Made by a program: the position numbers and the translations under genes
The notes under the pieces: model-generated
The model's input: the letters and a program-made list of their open reading frames with translations, nothing else
Told to the model about the DNA's origin: nothing
Database searches by the model: none
In this document: positions 26,883-35,139 of the stretch, piece by piece
Position numbering within the stretch: the stretch's first letter is position 1
Layout: each line of letters opens with the position of its first letter
Assembly (NCBI GenBank): GCA_963765105.1
Contig: CAVXUW010000004.1
Location: forward strand, 558,001 to 622,000
DNA: 64,000 nt
Origin: CALMEC01 sp963765105
GTDB taxonomy: Bacteria > Actinomycetota > Thermoleophilia > Miltoncostaeales > Miltoncostaeaceae
Direction: 5' to 3'

Positions 26883-27263
26883 GCGGACCTCCCGCGTCGT
26901 CACCGAAACGCTCCGCTCCGCCGCGAGATCCCGCATCAGTACCACCGCGGATCGGGGCTGCGGATTTATCACGATTCGGGGCCGTGTCCGTACACTCGAT
27001 GCCGCTCGCCTTGCGCGGTTGATGTCTCCTGCGCCTGCCCTGTCGACGTGGACGGATCTCGCATTCGGCTTGCGGTGAGACCGAATGCGATCCGTGGATA
27101 CGCCGAAGAGCATCTTCGCGTCCGTACATATGCCGGCACCACAAGGGCCATGCGATTGTCGGATTCAGAAGGTTCCCTGCACGATTGTCTGGATCGTCAG
27201 AGGGCACCGGGATCAGCCGACGCGATTGCGACGGACACCAACACCGCGAGGGAGCGACCAGAT
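26883..27263. other. Divergent intergenic region without a recognised gene
   Basis: About 380 bases between the divergent CBS and LigA-like genes. It contains the GGGAGG ribosome binding site of the CBS gene at its left end and GAGGGAG (27249-27255) at its right end. Small open frames are present on both strands but none has protein-like composition. No clear -35/-10 pair was found. Confidence 0.5.
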
Positions 27264-27869
27264 ATGCAGAAGATCCTCAAGATCGGCGGGCTCGTCGCCG
27301 GCCTCGTCATGATCGCCTTCGGCGTCGTGTCGATCGGCTTAGGCGTGGACGCCCGGAGCACGGTCTCGAACGAGTTGCAGCGAGAACTTATCGTTGGTTC
27401 ACCGGACATGAGCCCGACCGAGATCCAGAAAACGGTGGACGAAGCCGGCCTCGAAAATGTTCCGATTCCCTCGTGCAACGTGGCCGAGAAGAAGATCGAT
27501 ACCGGCGGGGACGCTCGTTGCTTCGCCCAATATATGCGCGTGCATGCGCTCGAGTCGTCGGCCGGCCTCACCTACGCGCAGATGGGACGCTTCGCCTCCG
27601 CTGCCAATCCGGGTGACCCCAAGGGCACGAGCGACGCTGCGGCGGCGGCGAAAGACGACCAGGGCAAGCCGCTCGCCAATGGCCCGCGCAACACGTGGGT
27701 CACCGAGACCGCCCTCGCAACGGCGCTCAACGTCTCGTTTATGGCGGAGCGACTCGGGTTGTTCACGATCGTAATCGGAATCGCGTTGCTTTTGAGCGGG
27801 GTTGGTTTCATCATCCTCGCGCTCGGCATGCTCGGTGGCGGACGTGCGCAGGCGCCTGTGCCGAGCTGA
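27264..27869 (+). CDS. Conserved two-helix membrane protein (LigA-like, unknown function)
   Basis: A 201-residue protein with one N-terminal membrane helix (about 8-29), an extracytoplasmic domain of about 125 residues with two Cys (near 71 and 87: SCNV and RCFAQYMRVHALE) and a C-terminal membrane helix pair region (about 165-195, GLFTIVIGIALLLSGVGF). Proteins with this layout and the R-C-F-A-Q-Y-M-R-V-H-A-L-E segment are common in Thermoleophilia and related actinobacteria, and are often mis-named LigA. The two Cys may form a disulfide. GAGGGAG lies 8 bases before the ATG. Confidence 0.75.
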   Translation: MQKILKIGGLVAGLVMIAFGVVSIGLGVDARSTVSNELQRELIVGSPDMSPTEIQKTVDEAGLENVPIPSCNVAEKKIDTGGDARCFAQYMRVHALESSAGLTYAQMGRFASAANPGDPKGTSDAAAAAKDDQGKPLANGPRNTWVTETALATALNVSFMAERLGLFTIVIGIALLLSGVGFIILALGMLGGGRAQAPVPS

Positions 27870-27880
27870 GGAATTGGACG

Positions 27881-27910
27881 ACGAGCCGTGACCTTCGGGC
27901 CACGGCTCGT
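27881..27910 (+). terminator. Terminator hairpin
   Basis: ACGAGCCGTG (27881-27890) pairs with CACGGCTCGT (27901-27910) across a 10-base loop, 12 bases after the LigA-like stop codon. No T-run. The remaining 400 bases to 28307 hold no supported gene; an in-frame extension of the next gene begins at 28008 but lacks protein-like composition. Confidence 0.6.
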
Positions 27911-28307
27911 CCACGTCCCCCCGGCCGAGTCCGGCGCCGCGGCGGGGCGCGCCCCGACGGTTTTACGTCAGTGAAGCCGCGCTCGTCGGCACCGCCGTAT
28001 AGACGTCGTGGCTCATGGTGAGGAGAGAATCACAGCTGTCGACAACCACCCAGAGCGCACTCCGCGGCCTCGTCACAACACGCTGACAGAAGGGCTCCCA
28101 GACGGCCGGCCGGCGGAGGCGGCCCTACCCGGAGCGCGTTCACCGACCGCGATGGACCACGGCGTCACGACCCGTCAGTACTTACCGCCCAGGGGGCCGA
28201 CGTTCGGCGGCGCGGGAATGCCGAACAGCGTTTTGGCGTCCTTTGAGGCAACAACCGAACCGGCCGCTCTACCAGAGCGCACCGCGCCGAAGAAGGAAGG
28301 CACGTCG

Positions 28308-30401
28308 ATGACGACCGAAACGCTGAAGTGCACCCCCGCGACGCTCGGACAGAGAATCGAGCTGCCCTTAGCCGACCTCCCCTTCCAAGACGGCTTCTAC
28401 CTGCCGTTGAACGATGTCCTACTCGCCACGACCGGAGGCGTCCCCGTGATTGCGAACGGAAACATCGCAATGTCGTGGGTCGATTCACAGTTCGAGGGAA
28501 GCGTCGACGCGAACGATCAGCCCGGACCTGCGCGTGCACGGATCGGCCTCGACGGGGTCGTCACGCTGGAGTTCGCGTTGGACGCCGGGGCGGAAGTGGC
28601 CGATTCGCTTCGCCTGGCGCTCGTCGCGCTTCCGCCGCTCGTCATCGAACCGATCACGGTGTCGCCCTTCGTGCAGGTCGCTGTCCACGTCGCAGCCACG
28701 GCCGACGCCGCCGGGGTAGTGAGCGTGGTCGCGCCGTTCCACATCGGTTCGGGCTTCAGTTTCGACGGTTCGTCGCGCGCCGGACTCACCCGGCAACCAC
28801 GCTTCGCGCCTGAGGTCGGCTTCCCGGACACCACCGGCAGCATCACCGCCCAGATCGACGTCGAGACCGTCCTCGCGCTCATGATGTCGATCAACGACAT
28901 CCCGCTCGGTGGACCGGTGCTCGGCCCGTCGCTTGGCGTCCTGCTCGAGGTCGACTCAGCAACCGGTTTCGATCTCGACGGCCGGGTCCGGATCGTCGGC
29001 GGGTGGGCGTTCCCCGACCCGCTGAACTTCGGCTTCCCCAGCATTCCGGAGGATCTCGAGACCCTCGTCGAGCCGGTTCGGTTCGACATCGCGGACGTCG
29101 CCGGACCGCTCGAGGTCGGGCTCACCTCGACCCGATGGTCGCGACAGTACGCCGTCGACGGTGCCGAGCACGGCCGGGCGCTCGTTCCCCAGGCCGACGG
29201 CCTCGCACTCGTTGGGGGGAGCCCGGGTCTGCCGTGGCTCACCTCGCTCGACGACCTGGGCGTCCCGCGCTGGCAGATCCAGGTCGACGCGTGGAGCCCC
29301 GCAGCTGCAGTCGAAGCTACACACGGCGACATCGTCGTCGCCGGTACGTCGGGTGGCGACATACGGGTCGATCGGTTCACACCGGCGGGCGACCCGGCGT
29401 GGACCCGCACGCTCGCGGGAACCGATGCCGACTCGGTCACATGCGTGGCGATGGTGCCGACGGCTTCGAATGGTGTGATCCTCACCGGCCACGTCAACCG
29501 CAGCAGCACACTCACGCCACTCCTGATCGCGCTCGACGAGAACGGGGACGTCTCGTGGTCGATCGAGGTGGACATGGGGTCGGGCTCCTCCGACCCGAAG
29601 ATCGTCGCGCTCGCCGAGGATCCGACCGGAGGATTTGTCGCCGCCGGTCAGGTGAACTTCACGGAGCTCACGGACCCGACGGAGCCGCCGATTTCCGGAA
29701 CGAACGCCGTCGTCTTGAAGTTCTCCGACCAGGGGGTGCTCGATGCCGCCTTCGCGCTCGGGAGCGGCGGAACGATCCCCGTCACGGAGTTCGCCCGGCA
29801 GGTCGTCGTCGGCCCAGACGGTTCGTACGTCATCGGCGGTCACTTCGGTGTCGCCCCGAACATCTGGCTCGCGTCCGTCGACGCGGACGATGCGCTCGTC
29901 TGGTCGGCGCGCTACCGGGCACGCCCGGATACCGACACCAGCATCGACATCGCGAACCTCCGCGGGCTCACGCCCACCGCCGACGGCGGCGTCGCGATGT
30001 GTGGAGTCATCGGCGTCCCCGACACGGACGCGTGGCTCATGCGCGTCAACGACGCCGGGATGCCGCTCTGGGCAAAGTGCTACTCCACCATCGACCTGGC
30101 AGACGAACTCGTCGGCGTCGTCACCCTCGAGGACGGTTTCGCCGCGTTCGGACGGAAGGTCACGGTGTCGGGAGTCGACTCCGACCCGTGGGTCGTGCGG
30201 ACGAACGTCGACGGCATGGTGCACTTCACCGAAACCAGCGGCGTCGTGACCGAGAACACCCCCGTCGAATGGCAACACGTCGCGGACCACACCCTCCGCG
30301 CGCTCGCCCCGGTGGCAACTCCGCTCGCCCTGTCGGTCGACTCCAGCGAGACGCTCGTCGCGACGTCGGCAGCCGGTTTCGGTCAGCTCCTGACCGAGTA
30401 G
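28308..30401 (+). CDS. Large protein with N-terminal beta domain and C-terminal propeller-like repeats
   Basis: From the ATG at 28308, 10 bases or less after GAAGGAAGG, the protein has 697 residues. No signal peptide or membrane helix is visible. Residues 1-290 form a strand-rich domain that I do not recognise, with pro-rich turns (PLVIEPITVSPF). From about 300 to 680 there are imperfect repeats with the pattern GGFVAAGQV, GSYVIGGHFG, GGVAMCGVIG, DGFAAFGRK, each followed by a W-containing strand. That pattern is typical of WD/PQQ-type or delta-60 beta-propellers. Codon use is very GC-rich, like the genes that follow. Location and function are unknown. Confidence 0.7.
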   Translation: MTTETLKCTPATLGQRIELPLADLPFQDGFYLPLNDVLLATTGGVPVIANGNIAMSWVDSQFEGSVDANDQPGPARARIGLDGVVTLEFALDAGAEVADSLRLALVALPPLVIEPITVSPFVQVAVHVAATADAAGVVSVVAPFHIGSGFSFDGSSRAGLTRQPRFAPEVGFPDTTGSITAQIDVETVLALMMSINDIPLGGPVLGPSLGVLLEVDSATGFDLDGRVRIVGGWAFPDPLNFGFPSIPEDLETLVEPVRFDIADVAGPLEVGLTSTRWSRQYAVDGAEHGRALVPQADGLALVGGSPGLPWLTSLDDLGVPRWQIQVDAWSPAAAVEATHGDIVVAGTSGGDIRVDRFTPAGDPAWTRTLAGTDADSVTCVAMVPTASNGVILTGHVNRSSTLTPLLIALDENGDVSWSIEVDMGSGSSDPKIVALAEDPTGGFVAAGQVNFTELTDPTEPPISGTNAVVLKFSDQGVLDAAFALGSGGTIPVTEFARQVVVGPDGSYVIGGHFGVAPNIWLASVDADDALVWSARYRARPDTDTSIDIANLRGLTPTADGGVAMCGVIGVPDTDAWLMRVNDAGMPLWAKCYSTIDLADELVGVVTLEDGFAAFGRKVTVSGVDSDPWVVRTNVDGMVHFTETSGVVTENTPVEWQHVADHTLRALAPVATPLALSVDSSETLVATSAAGFGQLLTE

Positions 30402-30597
30402 ATGCCGTGCCGGCCACCGCGTCAGGTGCTGCCTCGACACCCCATCTGTCCCTTTGCCTGGTCCCAGATCCATAGGTCGAAGTCCTCGCCGGTGATGAGC
30501 GGCGCCCTCCGCGCCGCGCATCACGGTTCCGCACGCGCCGGCAGTCTGCGCCCGGCGGATCTCGCACCGGCGGGATGCGGCAACGTCACCGCCCCGG

Positions 30598-31607
30598 CTA
30601 CGGCGCCTTCGGGTCGCTGACGACGATGTCGATCGTGGTTCCCCGTGCCGCCAGCGCGGCGTCGATCCCGTGGATCTCGAAGTCGATGACCTGGCCGGCC
30701 GGGATCGATGCCGACCGGCGGCGGATCACGCGTCCCGGCGTGCAGCCGACCGCGCGGATGTACCGGTCAACCTCGCTGACCGAAGCGGCGAGGAAGGAGT
30801 TGAGCGCGCAGCCGGGGCCGAGCGTCTAATCGTGGGCGGGACCGTCCGGGCGTCGTCGCGGGAAAAGGTGAACCCACCCATGTCGAGCTCGCCGACCAGG
30901 CCGCCGTTCAGCCGGTACGAGTGGGTCCTCACCTGGGTGCAACTCGGATCGCTCGCGGCGGACGCCCCTCCCTCGTTCGCGAAGTAGTTGGTCGGCCGCG
31001 GATGGTTGGTCGTTCGCGTTTGGGTGTCAACCAGCCCGAGGCACCCCTCGACCACGGTCGTCGTCGCTGAGAACGACCCGGTGGAGGCGGCCACCCAGGC
31101 GGTCGCGTTCGGCCGGAGACCGTAGGACCCCGTCCCGGTGATCGCCGCGCCAAACATCCGATCGTGGAACGGGATGTCTTGCACTTGGGGCACGACGCGA
31201 GTTCCTGCCGTCGGAGCGACCCACACGCAGAACCTGACGTTCCCGACTCGCGTGAACGTGCGCGGCCGGGCTGTGTCGACGGTGAAGTAACCGTCCTTCG
31301 TTGGCTGCCTGATCGTGAACGCTCCCACAGGCTTGCCCCGACCCCTGGCATACGATGGGCCGCAGCGAGGGCGGCCGGCAGCGGAGCGGACGAAGGCCAC
31401 TGGGCGCACGCGTTGGTTCGGTCGGAGGCGTCCGGTGACGACGATGCGCACAGGAGTCTGCGTCTGCGGATTCCACGTGCCGCCGGACTGCATGGCGACG
31501 GCGACCTCCGCTCTCCCCGGCGCGAGCGGCGGCCTACCCGACGCAATCGGTGCGACCGTCGCGGTGCACGCACCCGCCACGACGAGCGTCAGCATTCGCC
31601 GCATCAT
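30598..31607 (-). pseudogene. Secreted protein with C-terminal PASTA-like domain, interrupted by a one-base deletion
   Basis: Starts at the ATG at 31607 with a signal peptide (MMRRMLTLVVAGACTATVAP). The mature part is strand-rich with paired Cys (CGPSYARG, FCVWVAP, GCLGLVD, PSCTQV). In the first frame it ends in low-quality sequence at 30726. A shift by one base near 30818-30830 (AGACGCTC, one C short) leads into GCALNSFLAASVSEVDRYI and a PASTA-like domain (TPGRVIRRRSASIPAGQVID ... TTIDIVVSDPKAP) with a TAG at 30598-30600. The repaired protein has 336 residues. PASTA domains bind cell-wall peptides in kinases and PBPs; here it would be extracellular. Confidence 0.65.
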
Positions 31608-31613
31608 GGGACG

Positions 31614-31619
31614 ACGCTA
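31614..31619 (-). promoter_or_regulatory. -10 box TAGCGT for a leaderless start
   Basis: On the minus strand TAGCGT ends 6 bases before the ATG at 31607, with no ribosome binding site. Confidence 0.45.
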
Positions 31620-31710
31620 ACACTCTCGGTCGCACCGATCCACCGGGACCGGCCGACCGGGGAGCGGCTGCCATCCCCAGCGACGCCGGGGACGTATGAG
31701 GCACTTTGCT

Positions 31711-31746
31711 CATGTCGATACCGTATTCTGATACGGTATCGACATG
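31711..31746. promoter_or_regulatory. Perfect 36-bp palindromic operator overlapping the tetR start codon
   Basis: CATGTCGATACCGTAT, four bases (TCTG), then ATACGGTATCGACATG: two perfect 16-bp arms. The right arm contains TACGGT (31732-31737), a TANNNT -10 box 6 bases before the ATG (31744-31746), which is the last triplet of the palindrome. By symmetry the same arrangement exists on the minus strand, with an ATG at 31713-31711. TetR proteins bind such palindromes and usually repress their own promoter; this site would block RNA polymerase directly. Confidence 0.8.
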
Positions 31747-32400
31747 AGCGATAAAGGTTCTCGCAGCACTCGCCGCGCGGGCGGTGCCAAACGCGCGCTT
31801 GTGCTCGATCACGTGGTCGCGGTGATCGCCGAGCGCGGCTACGCCGGCACCCGGTTCATCGACGTCTCTGAGGCGTCGGGGGTGGCGGTCAGCACCTTGC
31901 AGGGCTATTTCGGTTCGCGCGAGGACATGCTGATCGAGGCGATGAGGCGCGCAACGTCCGTCGCGGTAGCGGACATGAACGAGTTTGCGGCCCGGTTCGA
32001 CGACCCCTGGCAGCAATTGGTGGCGATGATCGATCGAGGTCTGTCCACGAACGTCGTGACCTGGCGGCTGCTGATGGAGTTCTGGACCGCCGCCGCCCAC
32101 GACGCCGAGCTGAAGGAACTTGCCGCCGCACTCGCGGAGCAGTACCGGGAACCGTTCACCGATGCGGTGCGCCGCGGCATCGAGAACGGCGCGTTCGCTC
32201 CGCGCTTCGACACGGCTGCGATCGTCGAGGTCGTCGTGGCGAACAGCGTCGGCCTGCTCTACCCGGTCGTACTCGGCCACCTGGCACCGCAGGACACCGA
32301 CTATCGCGATGTCGTTCTCGCCCAGCTCGCTTTCGTGCTCACGACGAGTTCGGGGGATCCTTCCGGCGCTCTGCCGGAGCCCACCGCACAAGAAAGGTAA
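31744..32400 (+). CDS. TetR/AcrR-family transcriptional regulator
   Basis: A 218-residue one-component regulator. The N-terminal DNA-binding domain covers about residues 17-65, with the helix-turn-helix FIDVSEASGVAVSTLQGYFG near 39-58. A variable ligand-binding helical domain follows. It begins inside a perfect palindrome, so strong autorepression is expected, probably from a leaderless message. A RidA-family gene follows after 5 bases, and the effector may be an enamine/imine or related metabolite handled by that protein (inference). Confidence 0.92.
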   Translation: MSDKGSRSTRRAGGAKRALVLDHVVAVIAERGYAGTRFIDVSEASGVAVSTLQGYFGSREDMLIEAMRRATSVAVADMNEFAARFDDPWQQLVAMIDRGLSTNVVTWRLLMEFWTAAAHDAELKELAAALAEQYREPFTDAVRRGIENGAFAPRFDTAAIVEVVVANSVGLLYPVVLGHLAPQDTDYRDVVLAQLAFVLTTSSGDPSGALPEPTAQER

Positions 32401-32405
32401 CTCCC

Positions 32406-32807
32406 ATGTCGCACACCATCATCAATCCCGAGGGACTGCACAATCCGATCCCGTTCGGCTACAGCCACACCGCCAGCATCCCGGCCGGCACGGAGCTGGT
32501 GCTCGTCTCGGGTCAGTACGGATCGAACATGGACGGCTCCGTCGTCTCGACCGACTTCACCGAGCAGGTACAGCAGGCATTCCACAACGTGGGCATCGCC
32601 CTTGACGCCCACGGGCTCGACCTGAGCCATGTCGTCCAGCTCAGGACGTATGTGGTGAACATCGACGTCGAGAAGCTCGCCGTCGTCGGCCAGGCCGTCG
32701 GGAGTAGCTGCGGTGACACGCCCCCCACGCAAACCGTTGTTGGAGTCGCCGGCCTGGCCATGCCCGACATCCTGTTCGAGGTCGAAGCCGTCGCCGCCCG
32801 ACCCTAA
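32406..32807 (+). CDS. RidA-family protein (YjgF/YER057c/UK114)
   Basis: RidA proteins hydrolyse reactive 2-aminoacrylate-type enamines or act in catabolic pathways. The 133 residues include the family core: LVLVSGQYGSNMDG near 37-50, QVQQAFHNVGIALDAHG near 58-74, VQLRTYVVNID near 80-90 and the C-terminal LFEVEAVAA. The canonical Arg that binds the substrate carboxylate (in R-x-Y of the third block) is present as RTY. GAAAGG precedes the ATG. It is in an operon with the tetR gene, under the palindromic operator. Confidence 0.88.
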   Translation: MSHTIINPEGLHNPIPFGYSHTASIPAGTELVLVSGQYGSNMDGSVVSTDFTEQVQQAFHNVGIALDAHGLDLSHVVQLRTYVVNIDVEKLAVVGQAVGSSCGDTPPTQTVVGVAGLAMPDILFEVEAVAARP

Positions 32808-32827
32808 ACAAAGGTCGGGGGTCCCCC

Positions 32828-33313
32828 ATGCTCAAGCTGGTGACCATCGGCGTCTACGGCTTCGACGTCGAGTCCTTCCTGCAGCGACTGAGGGAGGCGA
32901 ATGTCCGTCTGCTGCTCGACGTTCGTCAGCGCCGCGGTGTTCGCGGACCCGAGTACGCGTGGGCGAACTCACGCCGGCTGCAAGCGGCGCTCGCCGATGC
33001 CCAGATCGCCTACGAGCACCATCCTGAGCTCGCCCCAACCACCGAGCTACGCCACCTCCAATATGCCGAGGATGAACGCCTCGGGGTCGGCAAACGCTCG
33101 CGCCGCGAGCTGGCTGCCGAGTACACACGTCGCTACACCACGCAGATCCTCGACAGCACCGACCTCACACCGATCGTGTCGGCACTCCCGAGCGGTGGGA
33201 CGGCAGCGCTGTTGTGCGTCGAGCGCGACCCGGAGGCCTGCCACCGCTCGTTGATCGCCGAGCGCCTGGCCGCGCGCTACGGTATCGAGGTGACCCATCT
33301 TCGTCCCGAGTAA
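32828..33313 (+). CDS. DUF488-family protein
   Basis: A 161-residue protein with the DUF488 pattern: a start reading MLKLVTIGVYGFDVESFLQ, an LLLDVRQRRGVRGPEYAW block near residues 28-45, and the C-terminal ALLCVERDPEACHRSLIAE near 126-144, with the conserved Cys and His of the family's putative active site. Function is not established. It follows ridA after 20 bases and may be part of the same transcript. GTCGGGGGTCCC before the ATG holds a poor G-rich ribosome binding site. Confidence 0.85.
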   Translation: MLKLVTIGVYGFDVESFLQRLREANVRLLLDVRQRRGVRGPEYAWANSRRLQAALADAQIAYEHHPELAPTTELRHLQYAEDERLGVGKRSRRELAAEYTRRYTTQILDSTDLTPIVSALPSGGTAALLCVERDPEACHRSLIAERLAARYGIEVTHLRPE

Positions 33314-33349
33314 TCGTCCCGGCGTGTGTGCGGGTGGAGGCGCGCCTCG

Positions 33350-33724
33350 ATGAGTGTCGCCGACGTCGACGCGATCGACCGCCGTCTGGATGGACTCGCG
33401 ACCCACCGCTTCCGGGCGAAGTTTCGCCTGGTCGGTCGCGAGCGGGCGCTGGTGCTGCTGCGCGGCCGAGACGCAATCCGGGAGCACGCGGGCGAGTTGA
33501 TCGCGCAGCGGGTGGCACCGGCCGCTCCGCGCAACGACGGCAAGCAAACCCCGTACCGCGGGCACCCCGTGTTCGTGGCTCAACACGCCACCGCCACCTG
33601 CTGCCGCACCTGCCTCGAACGCTGGCACGAACTCCCGAAAGGCGTCGACCTCAACGCCGAGCAGAGGAGCTACGTGGTTGACGTGATCTGCCGCTGGATC
33701 GATCGCGAGCTCACCGGCGACTGA
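33350..33724 (+). CDS. DUF4186-family protein
   Basis: A 124-residue protein. The region from FRAKFRLVGRERALV to the end matches the DUF4186 pattern, including NDGKQTPYRGHPVFVAQHAT near 61-80, then CCRTCLERWHELPKG. The two adjacent Cys plus the Cys and His residues could bind a metal. The ATG at 33350 is preceded by GGAGG at 9 bases; the open frame begins earlier at 33326. Function unknown. It is the last intact gene of the plus-strand tetR-ridA-DUF488-DUF4186 run. Confidence 0.85.
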   Translation: MSVADVDAIDRRLDGLATHRFRAKFRLVGRERALVLLRGRDAIREHAGELIAQRVAPAAPRNDGKQTPYRGHPVFVAQHATATCCRTCLERWHELPKGVDLNAEQRSYVVDVICRWIDRELTGD

Positions 33725-34109
33725 GCCCCCACGTGGCCGCCGAGTTCCGACTCGGTGCAGGCCTCCACGGTTATTGCCGCGTGTCCGGTGCGTTCGATAC
33801 CCCGGCAACTGAGGTGCCCGGCACCGCCACACGAGTCACGGACCGCCGCACTCGCTCTTTCGTCGACGTCGCTGCGCGAGGCAGAGGAATTCTGCCGTTT
33901 TGCGTAGGCGCCAGCAGACGATTCCCTGGGCCCACGGTTGCCCACGAGCGCTTCCCGCGAATGCACGCAAACCAGGGTTATGTCATTTCTGAAGAGGGAA
34001 GGTCCGGCCTCCCCGGGGCGTCACACCATGACAAACTCGGGGGCAGCGACACCGGCCGCAGCGCCGGGTCGTGCCACGACGGCGACGGGTCTCGACGGGT
34101 ATGCATCGA
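33725..34109. other. Intergenic stretch without a recognised gene
   Basis: About 385 bases after the DUF4186 stop. Open frames on both strands have compositions typical of shadows, and nothing was recognised. No repeats or terminator-like hairpins stood out. Confidence 0.4.
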
Positions 34110-34253
34110 CTTGATCTCGCCGTGACGCGCATCGAGTTCCCGCAGGCCTCCGACGCCGAGAAGTTGGTCGTGCTCATCCCATGCGGCCCAAAGGTCGAGT
34201 TGACCCCATCCTGATCTCCGTGACCGCCAGCGCGACAGCAAGACGCCCAACAC
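34110..34253 (-). pseudogene. Remnant of a GNAT acetyltransferase
   Basis: The minus strand reads LWAAWDEHDQLLGVGGLREL followed by DARHGEIKSMHT. That is the core of a GNAT N-acetyltransferase just before the acetyl-CoA loop (the usual continuation is an R-G-x-G-x-A/G loop). The loop does not follow in any frame, and no plausible N-terminus precedes it. I read it as a short, degraded fragment rather than a gene. Confidence 0.4.
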
Positions 34254-34283
34254 CGGAAGGTGCCGGAGCGTCGTCGCTTCCTG

Positions 34284-34958
34284 TCAGGTGCGGTCCTTCA
34301 CGCGCACCGTGTCGGCGACCTTGGCGGCGACTTCCTCTAGCGACGACCCCTCGGTGCTCAGTCCTGAACGCGCGGCGAGCAGGGGGCTGACGTCCCTGAG
34401 GGCCTCAAACGTCGTGCCGTGGGCGACGGGGATGACTCGGTCGGTCGCGAGCAACGCGGACAGTTCCTTGTCCGCGATCCCCTCGGCGTCAAGGCTCCTT
34501 AGCAGCGCCGGGGTCACGAGCACGATCCCGATCCGGGAGTTCTTCAGCCCCCGGTCGATCTCGCGGAGCAACGACTTGCCGAGGCCGACATCCTCCTCGC
34601 TGAACCAGACCGTTGCGTCGAGGGACTTCAGCAGACCGTGCAACTCCTTCGCGGCACCGTTCCGATCGTCCCAAGCGTGGCAGAGGAAGAGGTCACGACG
34701 CTCGGGGTGGGCCACCGCCTGCTTCTCGGCTTGGCGGGCAACGGGTTCGAGTGTGCGCCGTTCGGCGGCCGTGTACGACACGGAACCGCCTCCCGACCGA
34801 CTCGACAACCCGCCGCTGGACGACCCACCGCCCCGGTTTTGGGTGGCCGGTGGGGTGTAGTAGGAGGGGCGGTAGTACGACCGGCCCCCGCACGCGGGGC
34901 AGTTCGATCGCCCGCTCGCTGTGCGGTGGCCATATACCGGTGCTGTGCAACGCGCCAT
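34284..34958 (-). CDS. TIR-domain protein with N-terminal zinc-ribbon-like motif
   Basis: A 224-residue protein. Residues 4-23 hold C4, H11, C20 and C23 in a CTAPVYGH...CPACGG context, a likely zinc site. A low-complexity Gly/Ser/Tyr linker (about 26-62) follows. The TIR domain starts at RDLFLCHAWDD (88-98) and includes VWFSEEDVGLGKSLLREIDRG (117-137) and GIVLVTPALL (144-153). Glu133 is in the position of the catalytic Glu of NADase TIRs. Bacterial TIRs act as NAD-cleaving or signalling effectors in phage defence. The start lies 6 bases from a -10 box. Neighbouring minus-strand genes may belong with it. Confidence 0.88.
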   Translation of the reverse strand: MARCTAPVYGHRTASGRSNCPACGGRSYYRPSYYTPPATQNRGGGSSSGGLSSRSGGGSVSYTAAERRTLEPVARQAEKQAVAHPERRDLFLCHAWDDRNGAAKELHGLLKSLDATVWFSEEDVGLGKSLLREIDRGLKNSRIGIVLVTPALLRSLDAEGIADKELSALLATDRVIPVAHGTTFEALRDVSPLLAARSGLSTEGSSLEEVAAKVADTVRVKDRT

Positions 34959-34964
34959 AGGCCC

Positions 34965-34970
34965 ATACTA
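34965..34970 (-). promoter_or_regulatory. -10 box TAGTAT for the leaderless TIR gene
   Basis: On the minus strand TAGTAT ends 6 bases before the ATG at 34958. The TIR gene therefore seems to have its own promoter, apart from the upstream minus-strand genes. Confidence 0.5.
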
Positions 34971-35139
34971 CGGGAGGCCACCGACACGCCCCGCGGCCAG
35001 TACCGCCGGAGCGACCCCCGCCTGCACCCCAGTTGTCGCTTGGCGCTGTCGGCTGGGTTGGACGGCGGCATCACTCCCGGTGAGCGCACGCATAGTGGCG
35101 TTATGTTCATTTTTTGTGAACGGACGAGCCCCCCTGGCA

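Noticed and set aside
28956..30524. A 522-codon open frame antisense to the propeller-like gene
   Set aside because: Low-complexity Arg/Asp/Gly composition; the plus-strand gene has a ribosome binding site and regular repeats.
31534..31713. Minus-strand frame starting at the ATG created by the tetR palindrome
   Set aside because: The 60 or so residues have no protein-like pattern; the ATG exists because the palindrome mirrors the tetR start.
33733..34125. A 130-codon plus-strand frame after DUF4186
   Set aside because: No ribosome binding site and non-protein-like composition; it overlaps the GNAT remnant on the other strand.
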